From: Sphingomonas citricola
Lineage (GTDB): Bacteria > Pseudomonadota > Alphaproteobacteria > Sphingomonadales > Sphingomonadaceae
Assembly: GCF_019429535.1 (NCBI RefSeq)
Contig: NZ_JAHXZM010000003.1
Location: 372,001-436,000 of the forward strand
Reading direction: 5' to 3'
Length of the DNA: 64,000 nt
A program made the translations under genes and the position numbers. Within the stretch, counting starts at the first letter, position 1, and each line of letters begins with the position of its first letter. A model generated the notes under the pieces. That model did no database searches, was not told the DNA's origin, and saw nothing but the letters and a program-made list of their open reading frames with translations. Shown piece after piece: positions 47,201-55,521 of the stretch.

Positions 47201-47820
47201 CACGACGGGTTGGTCGCGACGAGCGGGAGGTTCCGCGCATAAGCGAGCTCGATCAGAGCCTCCTCCGCCGCGTCCTCGATCGCGTCACCGCGGCGGACAA
47301 GTTCGACGTAGAGCCGGTCGGGGAACAGCGACAGCAGGCGATCGGCATAGGCCGCGGCCCGCGCGGGCTGATCCTCGGCGAACAGGCGCGCGAGCGCACC
47401 CTCGCCGCCCGCGGTCAGCGCGAGAAGGCCGGCGGCGTGCCGCTCCAGCGCGTCGAAGCCGACGTGCGGGGCGTGTTCGAGCGGGCGGTCGAGATGCGCC
47501 TGGCTGACAAGCGCGCACAGATTGTCGTAGCCGGTCGTGTCCTGCGCGTAGAGCGCGATCCAGTCGACCACGGGCGCGCTACCCTCCGGCATATCGGGGC
47601 GGCAGATGCCCAGCATCGTGCCGATCACGGGCTGGACGCCCGCGGCGAACGCGCCATCGGAGAAGGCCATCGCGGCATAGAGACCGTTGCGGTCGGTCAG
47701 CGCGGCGGCGGGAAAGCCGAGTTTCGCCGCGCGCTTGGCGATCGCCTTCGGATCGATCGCGCCGTCGAGCATGGTGTAGCAGGAAAAGATGCGGAGCGGC
47801 ACGAACCCGGAATGCGGCAT
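44293..47820 (-). CDS. dnaE: DNA polymerase III subunit alpha
   Basis: 1175 residues, full length. N-terminal PHP domain, C-family polymerase core with PDFDIDFCETRRG (Asp412, Asp414, Asp416), helix-hairpin-helix and a C-terminal OB-type region. It is the replicative polymerase. In the PHP domain the opening reads FVPLRIFSCYTMLDG, where relatives have FVHLRVHS; both metal-type histidines are gone, so this PHP site is unlikely to bind metal or proofread. Proofreading would need a separate epsilon subunit, not in the window. Confidence 0.97.
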   Translation of the reverse strand: MPHSGFVPLRIFSCYTMLDGAIDPKAIAKRAAKLGFPAAALTDRNGLYAAMAFSDGAFAAGVQPVIGTMLGICRPDMPEGSAPVVDWIALYAQDTTGYDNLCALVSQAHLDRPLEHAPHVGFDALERHAAGLLALTAGGEGALARLFAEDQPARAAAYADRLLSLFPDRLYVELVRRGDAIEDAAEEALIELAYARNLPLVATNPSCFEEASFGEAHDTMLCIANSTYVETEDRPRSSPEAWMKPAAEMRALFADLPEAIDNTLVVAQRCAVAAPKRKPILPSLAGDREGEAAMLRDRAREGLEARLVRIEELAQAAGDAAEPLAPDWKQGYRDRLEFELDVIIQMGFPGYFLIVADFIQWAKSHDIPVGPGRGSGAGSAVAWALTITDLDPIKLGLLFERFLNPERVSMPDFDIDFCETRRGEVIRYVQEKYGRDQVAQIITFGKLKARAVLKDTGRVLQMSYGQVDRLAKLVPNHPTDPWDLKRALNGVPELAKEYANDNQVRHLLDLATQLEGLPRHSSTHAAGVVIGDRPLAQLVPLYRDPRSDMPVTQFDMKYVESAGLVKFDFLGLKTLSVLKKAVQLLAKRGISIDLDALAWDDEAVYRLLQSGNTVGVFQLESEGMRRTLSAVRPTNFGDIVALVSLYRPGPMDNIPSFGRRKQGTEPIEYPHALLEPILAETYGIFVYQEQVMQAAQVLAGYSLGGADLLRRAMGKKVKAEMDAQRSIFVAGCQEVNGIPKAKANELFDLIDKFAGYGFNKSHAAAYALLAYQTAWLKAHHPHEFFAASMCYDLHLTDKLAIFVEDARRMNVELLPPCINASQAEFDVEPTADGGLAVRFALAALKSVGEGAMERLVEARAQGGTFKNLSDLAERVDPRLINKRQLETLAAAGAFDGLEPNRAGVHAVAETILAVAASAHHGRTSGQGGLFGEESHAGDVIKLPTTARWSLSERMEQEKDAFGFYFSAHPVDRHRMLAKMHGARTFASLGELHIADGARVGATLAVLVEEARWRTSARGRRYLMATLSDATGQFAATCFEDGTTADLEEAARIGGCGLLTVELDRRPGEETPRVSVKAIKPFETLAATTRFALEVTLNDAAAIPALAALIGERRGQRGKVTLNVPVPEAVAGGGTARVLLGHDFSLDAELAEHIEALAGVAAVSFDVEEVRLRAVG

Positions 47821-47887
47821 CGCTGCAACCTAGGCGCGCGCGAGCGATTCGACCAGCATCGAACCGGTCAAAGCGGATGATCCCTGC

Positions 47888-47912
47888 GGAACCGGCGCGC
47901 GCGGCGCCCGTT
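47888..47912 (+). promoter_or_regulatory. EcfG-type (general stress sigma factor) promoter
   Basis: GGAAC at 47888-47892, 16 bases, then CGTT at 47909-47912, an exact match to GGAAC-N16/17-CGTT. It is 26 bases before the ATG of the HdeD-family gene, with CAGGAG in between. Confidence 0.75.
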
Positions 47913-47938
47913 CGGCGGCGCAACCAGGAGATAGTGCG

Positions 47939-48514
47939 ATGACGGATCTGCGCGGCGACGGACGAGTGACCGATGGAGAAACCGGTGCGGGCTGGGGCTG
48001 GATCATGGCCTACGGCATCGTGTCGGTCCTGCTGGGGGTGGCGGCGTTCGCCGCGCCGTTCGCGGCGACCTACGCGGCGACCGTCGTGATCGGCGCGTTC
48101 TTCTTCGTCGCGGGCGGGTTCGCGATCGCGGCGTCGATCTTCGGGCGGGGCTCTGCGCATCGCGGCTACACGATCGTGTTCGGCGCGCTGTCGGTGATTG
48201 TTGGGCTGATCATGCTGCTCGAGCCCGCGACGGGTGCCTTGTCGTTGACGCTGATGGTGGCGGTCTGGCTGGGCGTACGCGGGGTGCTCGAGCTGGTGTA
48301 CGGTTTCCGGCTGACACGCGGGCGCGGCATGTTGATCGCGCTGGGCATCATCAACATCTTGCTCGCGCTGTTCATCCTGGCGACGGTGCCGTTCTCCGCG
48401 CTGACGCTGCCTGGCTATATCCTGGGCATAAGTTTCGTGTTCGGCGGCGTGACCTCGATCACCGCCGCGGCCGACCACCGCAAGGGCGCGAGCGCGTTCG
48501 CGGTGCCGGGCTAG
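47939..48514 (+). CDS. HdeD-family membrane protein
   Basis: 191 residues with about six membrane helices, grouped in pairs (for example IVSVLLGVAAFAAPFAA and IVFGALSVIVGLIMLL), matching DUF308/HdeD. HdeD in enterobacteria is linked to acid resistance; the molecular role is unknown. The exact EcfG promoter upstream places it in the general stress response. It ends 4 bases from the convergent glutathione peroxidase gene. Confidence 0.9.
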   Translation: MTDLRGDGRVTDGETGAGWGWIMAYGIVSVLLGVAAFAAPFAATYAATVVIGAFFFVAGGFAIAASIFGRGSAHRGYTIVFGALSVIVGLIMLLEPATGALSLTLMVAVWLGVRGVLELVYGFRLTRGRGMLIALGIINILLALFILATVPFSALTLPGYILGISFVFGGVTSITAAADHRKGASAFAVPG

Positions 48515-48518
48515 GCGA

Positions 48519-49013
48519 TCAGAGCAGCGCCTCGATATCGCGGCGGATGTCCTCGGGCTTGGTGGTGGGCGCGTAGCGGCGCACGGTTCGCCCATCACGG
48601 TCGATCAGGAACTTGGTGAAGTTCCACTTGATCGCCTTTGTCCCCATCACGCCGGGCGCGTCGGCCTTCAACCGCTCGAACAGCGGGTCGGCGCGCTTGC
48701 CGTTGACGTCGATCTTGGCGAAAACCGGAAAGGTCACGTCGTAAGTCAGCGAGCAGAAGTTCGCGATCTCGTCCGCGTCGCCGGGCTCCTGTGCGCCGAA
48801 CTGGTTGCACGGGAACGCCAGCACCTCGAACCCGCGTGGCGAGAGGTCACGGTGGAGCGCCTCCAACCCCTCATATTGCGGGGTGAAGCCGCATTTGGAC
48901 GCGGTGTTGACGATCAGCAGCACCTTGCCGCGCCATTGGTCGAGCCCGGTCGGCGATCCGTCGGCGGCGGTGACGGTCAGGTCGATAATGGGCATGTCGG
49001 TGATCGCGGTCAT
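48519..49013 (-). CDS. Glutathione peroxidase (cysteine type)
   Basis: 164 residues from ATG at 49013, in an ATGA overlap with the GNAT gene; the longer frame upstream is shadow. Catalytic Cys41 in NTASKCGFTPQYEGL, then FPCNQFGAQEPGD and IKWNFTKFLIDRDG. Cysteine-type members usually take electrons from thioredoxin and reduce hydroperoxides. Last gene of the lolC-lolD-GNAT-GPx series. Confidence 0.95.
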   Translation of the reverse strand: MTAITDMPIIDLTVTAADGSPTGLDQWRGKVLLIVNTASKCGFTPQYEGLEALHRDLSPRGFEVLAFPCNQFGAQEPGDADEIANFCSLTYDVTFPVFAKIDVNGKRADPLFERLKADAPGVMGTKAIKWNFTKFLIDRDGRTVRRYAPTTKPEDIRRDIEALL

Positions 49014-49600
49014 CGTGCTTCCCCTCGCATCAGCTGGTCGAGATTGCGCCGCACCTGCGGCCACTCGTGCGCCATGATCGAATAGACCGCGCTGTCGCGC
49101 ACCTCGCCCTCGGGCGTGACCATGTGTCCGCGCAAGGTTCCGTCGAGCCGCGCGCCGAGCCGCTCGATCGCGGTGCGTGAAGCGCGGTTGAGCACGTTGG
49201 TGCGTAGCTGCACGCACTGGCAGCCGAGAATGTCGAAGGCGTGGGTGAGCAGCATCCGCTTCGCCTCGGTGTTGACGCCGGTCCGCTGGACGCGCGGGGC
49301 GTAGACGGTGCCGCCGATCTCGACGCGGCGATGCGCCTCGTTCATCCGCAGGAAGCGCGTGACGCCCGCGACCGCGCCATTCGCGTCGAGGACGGCGAAG
49401 GGCAGCGCGCGCCCCGCCGCGACCTGTTCTTCGATCGCGTCGTACCAACGATCGATGGTGGTCGCGTCAGGGACGATCGTCGCGAAGCTTGGGCCCACGT
49501 CGGCGAGCGCGGTGACGATGGCGTCGCGGTCACGGCGCGAAAGCGGGCGGAGCGTGACGTGTCGGCCCGAGAGCGTCACCGCCTCGCGCCACGCGCTCAC
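49010..49600 (-). CDS. GNAT-family N-acetyltransferase, RimJ/RimL type
   Basis: 196 residues from a GTG that overlaps the lolD stop. [15 protein letters not shown] starts the domain, [20 protein letters not shown] covers the acetyl-CoA region, and [20 protein letters not shown] is typical of RimJ/RimL-like proteins. The substrate, a protein N-terminus or small amine, is not known. It is sandwiched by 4-base overlaps between lolD and GPx. Confidence 0.88.
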   Translation of the reverse strand: MSAWREAVTLSGRHVTLRPLSRRDRDAIVTALADVGPSFATIVPDATTIDRWYDAIEEQVAAGRALPFAVLDANGAVAGVTRFLRMNEAHRRVEIGGTVYAPRVQRTGVNTEAKRMLLTHAFDILGCQCVQLRTNVLNRASRTAIERLGARLDGTLRGHMVTPEGEVRDSAVYSIMAHEWPQVRRNLDQLMRGEAR

Positions 49601-50370
49601 TGCAACTGACCCTCGTGCAGCCGCACCACCCGGTCCATCCGCGCCGCCAGCCGCTCGTTGTGCGTCGCGACAAGCGCGGCCGAGCCTTCCTCGCGCACCA
49701 GCCGCAGGAATTCGGCAAGCACCACGTCGGCGGTGTGTTCGTCGAGATTGCCGGTCGGTTCGTCCGCGAGGATCAACGCGGGGCGATTGGCGAGCGCGCG
49801 CGCGACCGCGACGCGCTGCTGTTCGCCGCCCGAGAGCTGCGACGGGCGATGCGTCAGGCGATGGCCGAGCCCGAGAACCGTCAGGAGATTGGTCGCGCGC
49901 GCTTCCGCGGCGGCGCGATCGTCACCGTGGACGAGCTGCGGCAGGATCACGTTCTCGATCGCGTTGAAATCGGCGAGCAGGTGGTGGAATTGATACACGA
50001 AGCCGAGCCGGTCGCGGCGGACCGCGGTGCGGCCCTTCGCATCGAGCCGCGCCGCCTCCTCGCCCGCGATGCGGATCGAGCCCTCGAACCCGCCTTCCAA
50101 TAGCCCGATTGCCTGAAGCATCGTCGACTTGCCAGAACCGGAGGGGCCAAGCAGCGCGACGATCTCGCCCGGCGCGATCGACAGGTTCACGCCGCGCAGC
50201 ACGTGGATCGTCTCCGAGCCCTGGGTGAAGCTGCGCGCGAGGCCGCGGGTTTCGAGCACGGGACCGCTCGCTTCAACACCGCCGCCGTTGGTCACGGCGA
50301 AGCCGCCAGCGCCGATTGCTCCCGGGGCGGCTCCGATGCGCCGGCCGATGCCCTCTGCGACGTCACTCAT
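49597..50370 (-). CDS. lolD: Lipoprotein-releasing ABC transporter ATP-binding protein LolD
   Basis: 257 residues. Walker [10 protein letters not shown], signature [15 protein letters not shown], Walker [17 protein letters not shown], and H-loop [25 protein letters not shown] is characteristic of LolD. About 35 residues precede the usual [10 protein letters not shown] start; this Gly/Ala-rich extension may not be translated in full. It works with LolC to release lipoproteins from the inner membrane. The start overlaps the lolC stop by 8 bases. Confidence 0.95.
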   Translation of the reverse strand: MSDVAEGIGRRIGAAPGAIGAGGFAVTNGGGVEASGPVLETRGLARSFTQGSETIHVLRGVNLSIAPGEIVALLGPSGSGKSTMLQAIGLLEGGFEGSIRIAGEEAARLDAKGRTAVRRDRLGFVYQFHHLLADFNAIENVILPQLVHGDDRAAAEARATNLLTVLGLGHRLTHRPSQLSGGEQQRVAVARALANRPALILADEPTGNLDEHTADVVLAEFLRLVREEGSAALVATHNERLAARMDRVVRLHEGQLQ

Positions 50371-51613
50371 ACCTTAACACCTGCACCGGATCGGTACTCG
50401 CCGCCTTGTAGGCCGGATATATCGTTGCGAGGAAGGTCATGACGAGCGTGATGACGACGATGGCGACGATCTCCACCGGATCGGGTTTGGACGGCAGCTC
50501 GGTCAGATAGCGGATCGAGGGATCCCACAGATTCTGCCCCGTGACGAACTGGACGAAATTGACCACCGCCTGGCGGTAGAAGAGGAACACCGACCCCAGC
50601 ACGAGCCCCGCGATCGTGCCGAGCACGCCGATCGTCGTGCCGACCGTCATGAAGATGCGCAGCATCGCCCCCCGGCTCGCCCCCATCGTCCGCAGGATCG
50701 CGATGTCGCGCGTCTTCGCGCGAACCAGCATGATCAGCGAGCTGGCGATGTTGAACGCAGCAACCAGAATGATGATGCACAGGACCACGAACATCGCGAC
50801 CCGCTCGACCGCCAGCGCGTCGAACAGTTCGGCATTCAACTGGCGCCAGTCGCGGATGATCGCGTCACCCTGCACCTTGGGCGCGAGCGGGGCGAGGATT
50901 TCGCCGACGCGGTCGGCATTCTGCGTCTCGAGCTCGATCATGCTGACCGCATCACCCATCAGCAGCAGCGTCTGCGCATCCTGGATCGGCATGATGACGT
51001 ACGCCTTGTCATAGTCGTAGATCCCGACCTCAAAGATCGCGCCGACGGTGTAGCTGACCTGACGCGGCACGGTGCCGAACGGGGTCGATTGCCCCTGCGG
51101 GTTCCAGATCGTGATCTGCGACCCGATCGTCGCGCCCAGCGCCTCCGCCAGCCGCGCACCGATCGCGACGTTGTTGCTGCCGGGCGTCACAGACGACAGG
51201 CTGCCGACCACCACCTTCGACTGGATCGTCGCGTTCTGGCGAATATCCTGCGTCCGCATGCCGCGCAGCAGGATGAATTCGGCGCGGCCGTTATAGGTGG
51301 CGAACAGCGGCTGCTCGATCAGCGGGGTCGCTTCGGTCACACCCGGCGTCGCGCGCGCTTCTCGCACCACCTGTTGCCAGTCGGGCAGGCGCCCGCCCAC
51401 CCCCTGCACTACCGCGTGACCGTTCAGACCGACGATCTTGTCGAACAGCTCGGCGCGAAAGCCGTTCATCACGCTCATGACGATGACGAGCGCGGCGACG
51501 CCCAGCATCACCGCGCCCAGGCTGAACCCGGCGACCAGGACAATGAAGCGTTCACCGCGGCCGGGCAGCAGGTACCGGCGCGCGATCATGCTCTCGTAGC
51601 GCGACAGCAACAT
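50363..51613 (-). CDS. lolC: Lipoprotein-releasing ABC transporter permease LolC/LolE
   Basis: 416 residues from ATG at 51613 ([18 protein letters not shown]); the frame upstream is Pro/Arg-rich shadow. One N-terminal membrane helix, a large periplasmic domain (about 60-260), then three C-terminal helices with [23 protein letters not shown] FtsX/MacB features and a final VQVLRYE. Only one permease gene is present, so a homodimer (LolF-type use) is likely. Co-translated with lolD. Confidence 0.94.
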   Translation of the reverse strand: MLLSRYESMIARRYLLPGRGERFIVLVAGFSLGAVMLGVAALVIVMSVMNGFRAELFDKIVGLNGHAVVQGVGGRLPDWQQVVREARATPGVTEATPLIEQPLFATYNGRAEFILLRGMRTQDIRQNATIQSKVVVGSLSSVTPGSNNVAIGARLAEALGATIGSQITIWNPQGQSTPFGTVPRQVSYTVGAIFEVGIYDYDKAYVIMPIQDAQTLLLMGDAVSMIELETQNADRVGEILAPLAPKVQGDAIIRDWRQLNAELFDALAVERVAMFVVLCIIILVAAFNIASSLIMLVRAKTRDIAILRTMGASRGAMLRIFMTVGTTIGVLGTIAGLVLGSVFLFYRQAVVNFVQFVTGQNLWDPSIRYLTELPSKPDPVEIVAIVVITLVMTFLATIYPAYKAASTDPVQVLRYE

Positions 51614-51739
51614 GGCGGTCGCTCTAGGATGCGGGCGGCGCGCTGGCAACGGGCAGGAGCGCGGCGGCGGCGCAACCGGGCTGTGGCGAATACGACACAG
51701 CATCGCCACATTCGGTTTCTCGCCCGTTCATAACAGTCG

Positions 51740-51925
51740 ACAGGTCGGCGGGCGTCACCTAGCAATCATCGCACTGGCACACAGGCAGAAGCCGTGGTTC
51801 GGGGAAAGCAGACCAGCCCCGCTTCGTGAACAACGAGGCGTGCGGGCGGAATGCAGGATTAGGGGGCTGACGAGTTCATCGTCACGCAGGCGCCCGGGTC
51901 GGAAACGGCCCGGGCGTTTGCTTTG
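51740..51925 (+). ncRNA. Candidate small non-coding RNA with its own terminator
   Basis: The 406-base gap 51614-52019 has no convincing gene, yet the plus strand ends in a strong terminator (51891-51925) although both flanking genes run on the minus strand. Upstream of it are two further hairpins: CGGGG/CCCCG at 51800-51821, and TGACGA-GTTCA-TCGTCA at 51868-51884. This pattern fits a small RNA of up to about 180 bases. The 5' end is a guess and I could not match 6S, SRP, RNase P or tmRNA motifs. The rest of the gap shows nothing I recognise. Confidence 0.35.
51891..51925 (+). terminator. Rho-independent terminator, plus strand
   Basis: CGCCCGGG (51891-51898) pairs with CCCGGGCG (51909-51916), followed by TTTGCTTTG. 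The T-rich side is on the plus strand only, so it does not serve the TonB receptor gene on the minus strand. Confidence 0.65.
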
Positions 51926-52019
51926 TAACAACCCTGGAACACTTGAACGCCGCCCGCCGTGCGCGTGACCGGGCGTGATGCCGTCCGCCCCGGGCGCCGC
52001 CGGGGCCGGACGACGGTCA

Positions 52020-54518
52020 TCAGAACGATGCCGAGAAGGTGACGCCATAAGTGCGCGGATCACCGGGCTGTCCGACGACGAGGCCGGTGTTGCCCGACTG
52101 CGTCGCGAGCAGTTCGAAATAATCCTGGTCGAAGACGTTGCGCACCCAGCCGAACACGTTGAGCCGGCTCCCCTCGCGATAGCCGACGCGAACGTTCGAG
52201 ATCGAATAGCCGTCGACCTGCGTGTAGATCGACTCCGACGAGTTGGAAGAGAAGTTCGATCGGTAGCTGCCGTCGTAGCCGAGATAGAGGTTGCCCTCGT
52301 TGCCGCCGAAACTGGTCGGCACGCCGTATTCGGCGCCGTAGGAGAAGGCCCATTTCGACACGCCGGGAATACGCTGCCCCGACACGTTGCAGAACGGCAG
52401 GCTGTTGCCCGGCGTCCCCGCCGCCGCGGGCGTGCCGACGATCTGACCGTTAACGATCGGCAGCGCGGTGCCACCCGACAATTCCGGCGGGCACGGTGCG
52501 TCGATGAAGCGGACGTATCTGGCGTCGGTATAGGCGGCATTGGCGTAGACGTTGAGCCGGCTGGTCGGGCGGAACGCCGAATCGATCTCGACCCCGCGCG
52601 TGCGGACATGCCCGGCATTCGCCAGATAGCCGCGCAGCACGCTCAACTGGCTGTTGGTGACGGTCGCCTGATAGTCGAAGATGTCGGTCCAGAACGCCGC
52701 GACGTTGATGGTCGCACGCCGATCGAAGAACTGGTTCTTCAGTCCCAGCTCATAGTGATTGACCGTCTCGGGCTTGACCGTCGCGGTCGCGAGCAGCGGC
52801 AGGTTGTCGGCGCCGAGCGGCAGGCCCGACAGGTTGATCCCGCCCGATTTGTAGCTGCGCGCGTAGGTCGCGTAGAAATGATTGTCGGATGTCAGATCAT
52901 AGGCGAGCGTGACGTCGCCCGACACGTTCCAGTCGTCGAATTTGGGCTGGTAGCTCTGCGGCGCGAGGACGCCGCAGCGGTCGCGCGTCATGCCGCTCGC
53001 CGCCTGCGCAGCGACCGAGCAATCGAGCGTCGCGCCGGTGCCCGTCGTCACAGCCGAGACGTAGTCGCCGCTCTTCCGGTCGTAATTGACGCGCAGGCCG
53101 GGCGCGATCGATAGCCGGTCGGCGATGTGCCACGTTAATTTGCCGAACGCGGCCGCGCTGGTGTTGCTGAACCCTATCGTGTTGCGCGAGGTCAGGCCGT
53201 TCAGCACCGCGGGATTGCACGCGTTGGCGGTGCTGGTCGCGGTGCATCCGCCCGCCGGCGGGTTGAGCAGCCAGCGGCTCGCCGCCGATCCCTGCACCTG
53301 CAGCCCCTGCGTATCGATCGTCTGGTGGAAGTAGAACAGTCCCGCGACGTAATCGATCGTGCGGCGACCGTTCGAGGCGATGCGCAGTTCCTGGCTGACC
53401 TGCTCCTGCTGCGACGGGTTGGCCGACACGGTGGTGATCGGCAGCCCGATGAAGTCGCGGTCGTTCGACGGTTTCCAGTCCCATTTGCGCCACGCGCTGA
53501 CCGAGGTGAGCGACGCGCTGCCGAGATCGAGTTCGCCGACCAGCGACATGCCGCCCAATTCCTGCCGCGCGCGCAAGGGGGTGTCGAGATCGGTTACGCG
53601 GTCGAACGGGTTGAGCGACGGCGGTCGATACCCGAATGCGGCGGCGAGCGCTGCATATTGCCGCGCGACCGGCCGCTGCGTCGCGCCGGTGCGAACGTAA
53701 TATTGCGCGCAGCAATCGGGGTTCTGGTGATTGTAATCGCCCGACAAGGTCAGGTCGAGCGTGTCGGTCGCGTGCCAGTAGAGCTGTCCGCGCAGGCTCT
53801 GATTGTCCTGCGCGTTGACGCGCACGCCGGTCCGGACGTTGTTCACCGTGCCGTCGCGGCGCGTCACCGACGCCGACAGCCGCACCGCGAGCTTGTCGTC
53901 GACGAGCGGCCCCGACGCCGACGCCTTTGCCTGGACGAAGGCGTAATTGCCCGCGGTCAGCTCGACCCGCGCTTCGGGCGTGAAGCTCGGCTTGCGCGTC
54001 GTGATGTTGATCGCGCCCGCGGTCGTGTTCTTGCCGTACAGCGTCCCCTGCGGCCCGCGCAGGATCTCGATCCGCTCGGTATCGGTGAAGTCGAACGTCG
54101 CGGAGGCGATGCGGCTGTAATAGACCTGGTCGACGTAGATCCCGACGCCCTGCTCGATCCCGTCGTTGGTGAGGCCGAACGGCGCGCCCAATCCGCGGAT
54201 GTTCGCGGCCGAATTGCGCGGGTTGGTAGAATAGAATTGCAACGACGGCTGCAATTGCGTCAACCGGTTGACGTTGTACGCGCCCGTGTCGGCGAGTGCC
54301 TGCCCGCCGATGACCGAGATCGCAATCGGCACCTGCTGCACCGTCTCGGCGCGACGCCGGGCGGTCACGACGATGTCGCCGCCGCCCTGCTGTGCGGTGC
54401 CGAGGCGGCCTGCCTCGTCGGCGCCTTCCTGCGCCGCGCTCGACGGTGCCGGCGTGGTTGACGGATCGGCCGGTACCTGGGCGGCGACTTGCGCGAGCAA
54501 CGCGAGCGTGACGGACAT
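52020..54518 (-). CDS. TonB-dependent outer membrane receptor
   Basis: 832 residues. A short signal region, then a TonB-box-like DIVVTARRRAETVQQVP, a plug domain with NIRGLG and ERIEILRGPQGTLYGKNTTAGAI (split here for length), and a 22-strand barrel ending in a C-terminal phenylalanine (TFSASF). It imports an unknown ligand such as an iron complex, plant glycan or aromatic compound. No ExbB/D, transporter or enzyme gene next to it reveals the substrate. Confidence 0.93.
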   Translation of the reverse strand: MSVTLALLAQVAAQVPADPSTTPAPSSAAQEGADEAGRLGTAQQGGGDIVVTARRRAETVQQVPIAISVIGGQALADTGAYNVNRLTQLQPSLQFYSTNPRNSAANIRGLGAPFGLTNDGIEQGVGIYVDQVYYSRIASATFDFTDTERIEILRGPQGTLYGKNTTAGAINITTRKPSFTPEARVELTAGNYAFVQAKASASGPLVDDKLAVRLSASVTRRDGTVNNVRTGVRVNAQDNQSLRGQLYWHATDTLDLTLSGDYNHQNPDCCAQYYVRTGATQRPVARQYAALAAAFGYRPPSLNPFDRVTDLDTPLRARQELGGMSLVGELDLGSASLTSVSAWRKWDWKPSNDRDFIGLPITTVSANPSQQEQVSQELRIASNGRRTIDYVAGLFYFHQTIDTQGLQVQGSAASRWLLNPPAGGCTATSTANACNPAVLNGLTSRNTIGFSNTSAAAFGKLTWHIADRLSIAPGLRVNYDRKSGDYVSAVTTGTGATLDCSVAAQAASGMTRDRCGVLAPQSYQPKFDDWNVSGDVTLAYDLTSDNHFYATYARSYKSGGINLSGLPLGADNLPLLATATVKPETVNHYELGLKNQFFDRRATINVAAFWTDIFDYQATVTNSQLSVLRGYLANAGHVRTRGVEIDSAFRPTSRLNVYANAAYTDARYVRFIDAPCPPELSGGTALPIVNGQIVGTPAAAGTPGNSLPFCNVSGQRIPGVSKWAFSYGAEYGVPTSFGGNEGNLYLGYDGSYRSNFSSNSSESIYTQVDGYSISNVRVGYREGSRLNVFGWVRNVFDQDYFELLATQSGNTGLVVGQPGDPRTYGVTFSASF

Positions 54519-54597
54519 GGCGGTGATCCCCTTTTATCGCTGCGCAGCGTAACGGGGGATCGGAAAGCCGATCAATCAAGTAGATGTTTAGCGAAGG

Positions 54598-54625
54598 CTT
54601 GAAACGCTTCGCCGCGCCACCATCT
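54598..54625 (+). promoter_or_regulatory. RpoH (sigma-32) type heat-shock promoter
   Basis: CTTGAAA at 54598-54604, 13 bases, then CACCATCT at 54618-54625, against the consensus CTTGAAA and CCCCATNT (one mismatch). Transcription would begin near 54632, giving a leader of about 90 bases before the hsp20 start. Confidence 0.75.
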
Positions 54626-54665
54626 GAAATACCGTGCGGTGCCGCGCAGTCGGGCCGTACGATGC

Positions 54666-54717
54666 CGGCGTCGCGGACACCCGGACGCCGCTTTTCAACT
54701 CGCTCATTCTAAGAGGA
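54666..54717 (+). promoter_or_regulatory. ROSE-like RNA thermometer in the hsp20 leader
   Basis: Two hairpins. The first is CGGCGTC/GACGCCG (54666-54672 with 54684-54690). The second pairs TCGCTC (54700-54705) with the ribosome binding site GAGGA (54713-54717): five pairs with one bulged G, around the loop ATTCTAA. The TCGCT motif with a bulged G opposite the AGGA is the mark of ROSE elements, which melt at heat-shock temperature and free the ribosome binding site of small heat-shock genes in alphaproteobacteria. Confidence 0.7.
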
Positions 54718-54723
54718 TTTGAG

Positions 54724-55194
54724 ATGCGCTTCGACCTTACCCCCTATCGCCGCTCGACCATCGGGTTCGATCGTCTGTTCGACATGATCGAGGCCAATGC
54801 GCGCGGCGCATCCGAGAATTATCCCCCGTTCAACCTCGAGCGGATCGCGGACGACCGTTATCGCATCACGCTGGCGATCGCCGGGTTCAGCCGCGACGAG
54901 ATCGAGATCACCGCGCAGCAGAACCTGCTGCTGGTTGCCGGTAAGAAGGATGACAAGGCCGAGGGCCCGAGCTTCCTTCACGTCGGCATCGCCAACCGCA
55001 GTTTCGAGCGTCGTTTTGAGCTCGCCGATTTCGTGTTCGTCGAGGACGCGCGGCTGAACGACGGTCTGCTGGTGATCGATCTGGTGCGCGAAGTGCCCGA
55101 GGCGATGAAGCCGAAGAAGATCGCAGTTCGCACCGGCGCGCCGCTTGCCGCAGTCGAGAACAAGCCGGCCACGGACGAGGCGCAGGCCGCCTGA
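54724..55194 (+). CDS. Small heat-shock protein, Hsp20/IbpA family
   Basis: 156 residues from ATG at 54724 (MRFDLTPYRRSTIGFDRLFD); the frame extends upstream but through the leader. The alpha-crystallin domain has FNLERIADDRYRITLAIAGF, then LLLVAGKKDD and RSFERRFELADFVFVEDARL. It holds unfolding proteins in an ATP-independent way. An RpoH-type promoter and a ROSE-like thermometer precede it, and a strong terminator follows, so it is a single heat-induced unit. Confidence 0.95.
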   Translation: MRFDLTPYRRSTIGFDRLFDMIEANARGASENYPPFNLERIADDRYRITLAIAGFSRDEIEITAQQNLLLVAGKKDDKAEGPSFLHVGIANRSFERRFELADFVFVEDARLNDGLLVIDLVREVPEAMKPKKIAVRTGAPLAAVENKPATDEAQAA

Positions 55195-55247
55195 CGGACG
55201 GGCCGATCGGTTCGGCGCCTCTTTGCTCCCTTTCGAGGCCTCGTGGA

Positions 55248-55282
55248 GGCGTCCGGGCATTCGCCCGGGCGCCTTTTGTTTG
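55248..55282 (+). terminator. Rho-independent terminator of hsp20
   Basis: GGCGTCCGGGC (55248-55258) pairs with GCCCGGGCGCC (55263-55273) around the loop ATTC, with one G-T wobble, and TTTTGTTTG follows. It lies 54 bases after the hsp20 stop. Confidence 0.88.
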
Positions 55283-55290
55283 CCGGTAGC

Positions 55291-55521
55291 TTAGCCGGTG
55301 ATGACGCGGAGTACCGCCAGACCGGCGGCGGTCAGCACGACGTGACCCATGAAATGACGCGTCAGGCCAAGATCGAACAACAACGACAGGATCGATCGAT
55401 CGGTATCGGGCGGCAGGAAATGCCTCGGCCCGGCCTGTCGTGCCGAGCAGATTGCGGAACGTGCCGGCTGCGGCAGGCCAGCGGCCGCCGTTGCTGCGAA
55501 TGACATGGATACGATCCCCAC
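55291..55521 (-). CDS. Possible small membrane-tail protein (uncertain)
   Basis: A 76-codon frame (Met1 at 55521, or Met6 at 55506). The C-terminal half, LPPDTDRSILSLLFDLGL then HVVLTAAGLAVLRVITG, looks like a helical segment and has codon choice like real genes here; the N-terminal half does not. There is no clear ribosome binding site and no recognised family. The rest of the hsp20-pyrG gap (55522-55639) holds only an imperfect inverted repeat at 55565-55605 (TCAAGCCGTCG with CGACAGCTTGA, one mismatch). Confidence 0.3.
   Translation of the reverse strand: MGIVSMSFAATAAAGLPQPARSAICSARQAGPRHFLPPDTDRSILSLLFDLGLTRHFMGHVVLTAAGLAVLRVITG

Noticed and set aside
45475..47880. An 801-codon open frame on the plus strand
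   Set aside because: Antisense to dnaE with Arg/Glu/Val-rich, motif-free translation.
51937..51966. GGAAC followed at 17 bases by CGTG as a third EcfG promoter
   Set aside because: The -10 element differs from CGTT and no plus-strand gene follows.
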